Shown: positions 61,376-64,000 of the stretch, piece by piece | Layout of the letters: each line of letters opens with the position of its first letter | Numbering within the stretch: position 1 is the first letter of the stretch | NCBI GenBank assembly: GCA_949318235.1 | Contig: OX439131.1 | Span: 17,187,272-17,251,271, forward strand | Length of the DNA stretch: 64,000 bases | Direction of reading: 5' to 3' | Source: Ecdyonurus torrentis | Taxonomy: Eukaryota > Arthropoda > Insecta > Ephemeroptera > Heptageniidae | Position numbers and translations under genes: made by a program | The notes under the pieces: generated by a model | Seen by the model: the letters and a program-made list of their open reading frames with translations, nothing else | Databases searched by the model: none | Told to the model about the DNA's origin: nothing

Positions 61376-62541
61376 CACTATTTTCTCCAACATCACACAC
61401 TTCATTTATTATTATTTTATAATACCGAATGAATACCTACTTAGAGTTCTTGAAAAACAAGTATACTCTAAACAATAATCACAATACACCTTAGAGAGTG
61501 TATTTACAAGAGCTTATTATATAAATAAATCCCCCTTATTTCTTGGATGGAACAATGCCGAACCTCAATTGCAGCTCGCGTCGCATGCACGCATCGTAAC
61601 ATATTTTTTTCCCCACAAAGAGTCACCAAAATATCATTCGTGACTCATTTTTCTTGTTATAAATTTTTGTTTAACTTTCAAAATACTATCAAATATTAAA
61701 ATTTTAGTTTTACTAGGAATTCATTTTTAGTCGTCAATATTTCATGGCATGGACATCAATATAGCGGAAATAATGGTAATAATAAATCTAATTTAAAAAT
61801 GAATTATAGTTTTTAAGTAAATAATTAAGGTTATACAAATGAATTTCCGATTGTATAAATAATATCACGTTTGTAAAGTAGTATTATAGAAAGAACAGGA
61901 AAATGTTATTGACATGAAATTATAAATATTAGTTTTATAATATCAGGTGGACTTATTATAAAATATAAATTATAATTTTGCAATTTTTCTACTTTTTTTT
62001 TACATTAAACATCTTGACAGAGAAAGAAAGGTATAATTTTAATTTCAAACTGCTACCTTTCAAATTTTTTTAATAATAAAATTTGCCTAGAAATTAAACT
62101 ACAAAATAATAATAATAATAAATTGAAAAAAACTAAAACACCTTTTAACGTATTGCGTGTGATGATTTTTTTTCTTCTTCATTTTACCTAAAAAAAATCA
62201 TAACCGGAAAAATATAAAATAAATAACCACAATAAATTAACAAAAACTTTAATGAAACAAAAAATACACATGAAAAAAAATATATAAAACATCCCTTTTG
62301 TCCCATATAATAAACACACGCAATGATATGATGACATAAACATAATTTTAATTTATAAATTGATAAGGTGGTTCTATATAATTAATATCATTTAAATTGA
62401 AAGGTATAATAATATATAAAAAGATAAATACATCATCACGTTTTATATAATAATAAAATATTATGAAATACACTTTTTATTGCTCTTCATATTCCATTTT
62501 TTAGTGTACTGTCACCACATAAAGAGATGCGTGTATGATGA

Positions 62542-62545
<4 letters not shown>
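61376..62545. other. AT-rich non-coding DNA
   Basis: One short CpG-containing stretch at about 61572-61600 (GCTCGCGTCGCATGCACGC) stands out. No gene or repeat body surrounds it. Confidence 0.5.

Positions 62546-62573
<28 letters not shown>
62546..62573. repeat. Poly(T) tract
   Basis: About 28 T in a row. It supplies the F-run of the frame 62480-62668, which is rejected. Confidence 0.92.
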
Positions 62574-62575
<2 letters not shown>

Positions 62576-64000
62576 AACTCCAGTGGGAGATTGAAACGAA
62601 GTCCATGTGACAATTATAAGATCTTATCATTGTCATATCATCATTATATTATAATTATTATGCTATAACACAATTAAGTATTAAGTCATTAGAGATTCTA
62701 TTATATAATAATTTCAATTATAAAAAAAATAGAGAGAAAAAAAATTCTATGTGCAAAATAGAAAATAAAATAATTACTTATTATCACGATATATTATACC
62801 ATGGAGATATTATATGACATTTTTAATTAATAGGTAATTTATAATGAAAGGTTTTTATAGTAATTATATTTTATTATTGTATTCTTTATGTGACATTATT
62901 ATTTTCCTCAGAAATATGATTCAGTGGAGAAAATATGGCTTAATTATTATTTATATTTTGAGCTACAAATATGATAACTATACATGTACTGTACAACATA
63001 ATTACGCATTTAGCTTGCAAATCTAATCTTTGGTGTATTTTTTAGCATTACTTCTTGATAGCATATTTTCAATATTTATTTTTCTTAAATGATTACACAA
63101 TAGGTAGAAACTAAGTTAAAAATAGTAAGTCCTAAGATTAAAAAAAAAAAAGCATTTTATTTTATGAACGAGCTTAATTTTTTCATAAATGTATATGATT
63201 TATTTTGGAGAACTCGAAGTTATATTTTTTAAAGTTACAACTATAGAGACGATGAAAATTGCCTGCTATATATTGCCTATAATAATATGGTATTAGTACT
63301 ATCATAAAAGTATACAAAAATAAATACGTATACTAATTATATGCTAGCTAAATTGCAGCACATTTGTTCAATAAAACATAATCTATGCTCTATAACTCAT
63401 AATAACTATATAGTAGCATATATGTTACAAAGCATAAATATTATGATGTACAGCATACTTACTTATTTTGATCTAATTCAGTATATTATTTATGATATAA
63501 TGCCATAAATGCAGCATAAATTCTTTTCGGGTAAGATGAGCAAAATATCAATTTTTAAAATTACTTTTAATAACATTATAGTTTTTTTTTTTTTTAATTT
63601 TAATAAATAAATTTTATTTATAAAAAATTAAGCTCTATTAGTATGTGCAATAAAATTTATCTCCTTTAGTAGCTTAATTCAAGTTACAGTAAATTTTAAT
63701 ATTTGATGCGCGCATACTGTTAAAAAAGTATCTGTGGAGTATGGGCGTTTTACCTGAACACAGTTGATGATTTGTAATAAGAAATATATCATGATGTCAT
63801 AATATTAATTTTATTATCGTAAGAATATTCGCATAAACGAAAACTCATGATAAATAGAAAGAAAATAATTTGGTATAGTAAAATTTGCAGAAAAAATATT
63901 TTATTTCATTTCTCAAACAATTATTTCAATAAATCAACTTCAAAGTAGATATTTCGATACTAAAACGTGTGTGTGTGTGTGCAGTTGATTTAGCATTCTA
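62574..64000. other. AT-rich non-coding DNA
   Basis: No gene supported. A short (GT)n tract lies at about 63968-63981 near the window edge. The frame at 62844-63026 has no domain. Confidence 0.5.

Overview
This is a 64 kb stretch of very AT-rich animal-type nuclear DNA in which I can defend no protein-coding gene. Base composition is roughly three quarters A+T by eye. All open frames are short (about 60-110 codons). Most are driven by simple repeats (KKKK, FFFF, LSLSLS, IYIYIY) or by chance AT-rich frames, and none shows a domain I recognise. Long perfect (TA)n, (GA)n and (TTTC)n microsatellites, many poly(T)/poly(A) runs of 15-30 bases, short non-autonomous DNA transposons and a few isolated GC/CpG-rich islands point to a compact-repeat invertebrate, perhaps an AT-rich arthropod. 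The sequence does not settle the taxon. The window is best read as a large intergenic or intronic region.

The best-supported content is four sets of miniature inverted-repeat transposons (MITEs), found by comparing the window with itself. Family A (1207-1445, 21014-21314, 35213-35487) has termini close to CCTCTTCAGTCCCAG and is flanked by TA. Family B (1469-1803, 4367-4701, 41498-41815) has termini close to AGSMATAGACCA and is flanked by TTAA or a decayed form of it; each copy carries a perfect TGACGTCA near its centre. Family C (about 9275-9601 and 44410-44757) is almost wholly palindromic. A single hAT-like MITE at 48995-49487 has a perfect 8-bp target duplication and is packed with CpG-containing GAGCG repeats. 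A fifth, weaker candidate lies at 44092-44391.

Region by region: 1-5 kb holds a (TA)n tract and three MITE copies. 5-14 kb is mostly featureless AT-rich DNA with one family C element, a (GA)n tract and a pre-miRNA-like hairpin at 13087-13187. 14.9-23.2 kb holds small GC islands (paired AP-1 sites; CRE plus E-box; a CpG-dense block at 22.93-23.12 kb) and a family A copy. 27.6-33.4 kb is the most unusual part: pyrimidine- and purine-rich blocks, clustered CACGTG E-boxes, CRE, GC boxes, a G-quadruplex motif and a CpG-rich block framed by (GA)n and (CT)n, as expected of promoter or enhancer DNA. 33.8-50 kb holds the longest microsatellites and most of the remaining MITEs. 50-64 kb is AT-rich with two further regulatory-looking islands near 56.95 and 59.95 kb.

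No rRNA, confident tRNA, CRISPR array or prokaryotic operon structure was seen. Regulatory calls are motif inferences from sequence alone; repeat and MITE calls rest on direct sequence comparison.
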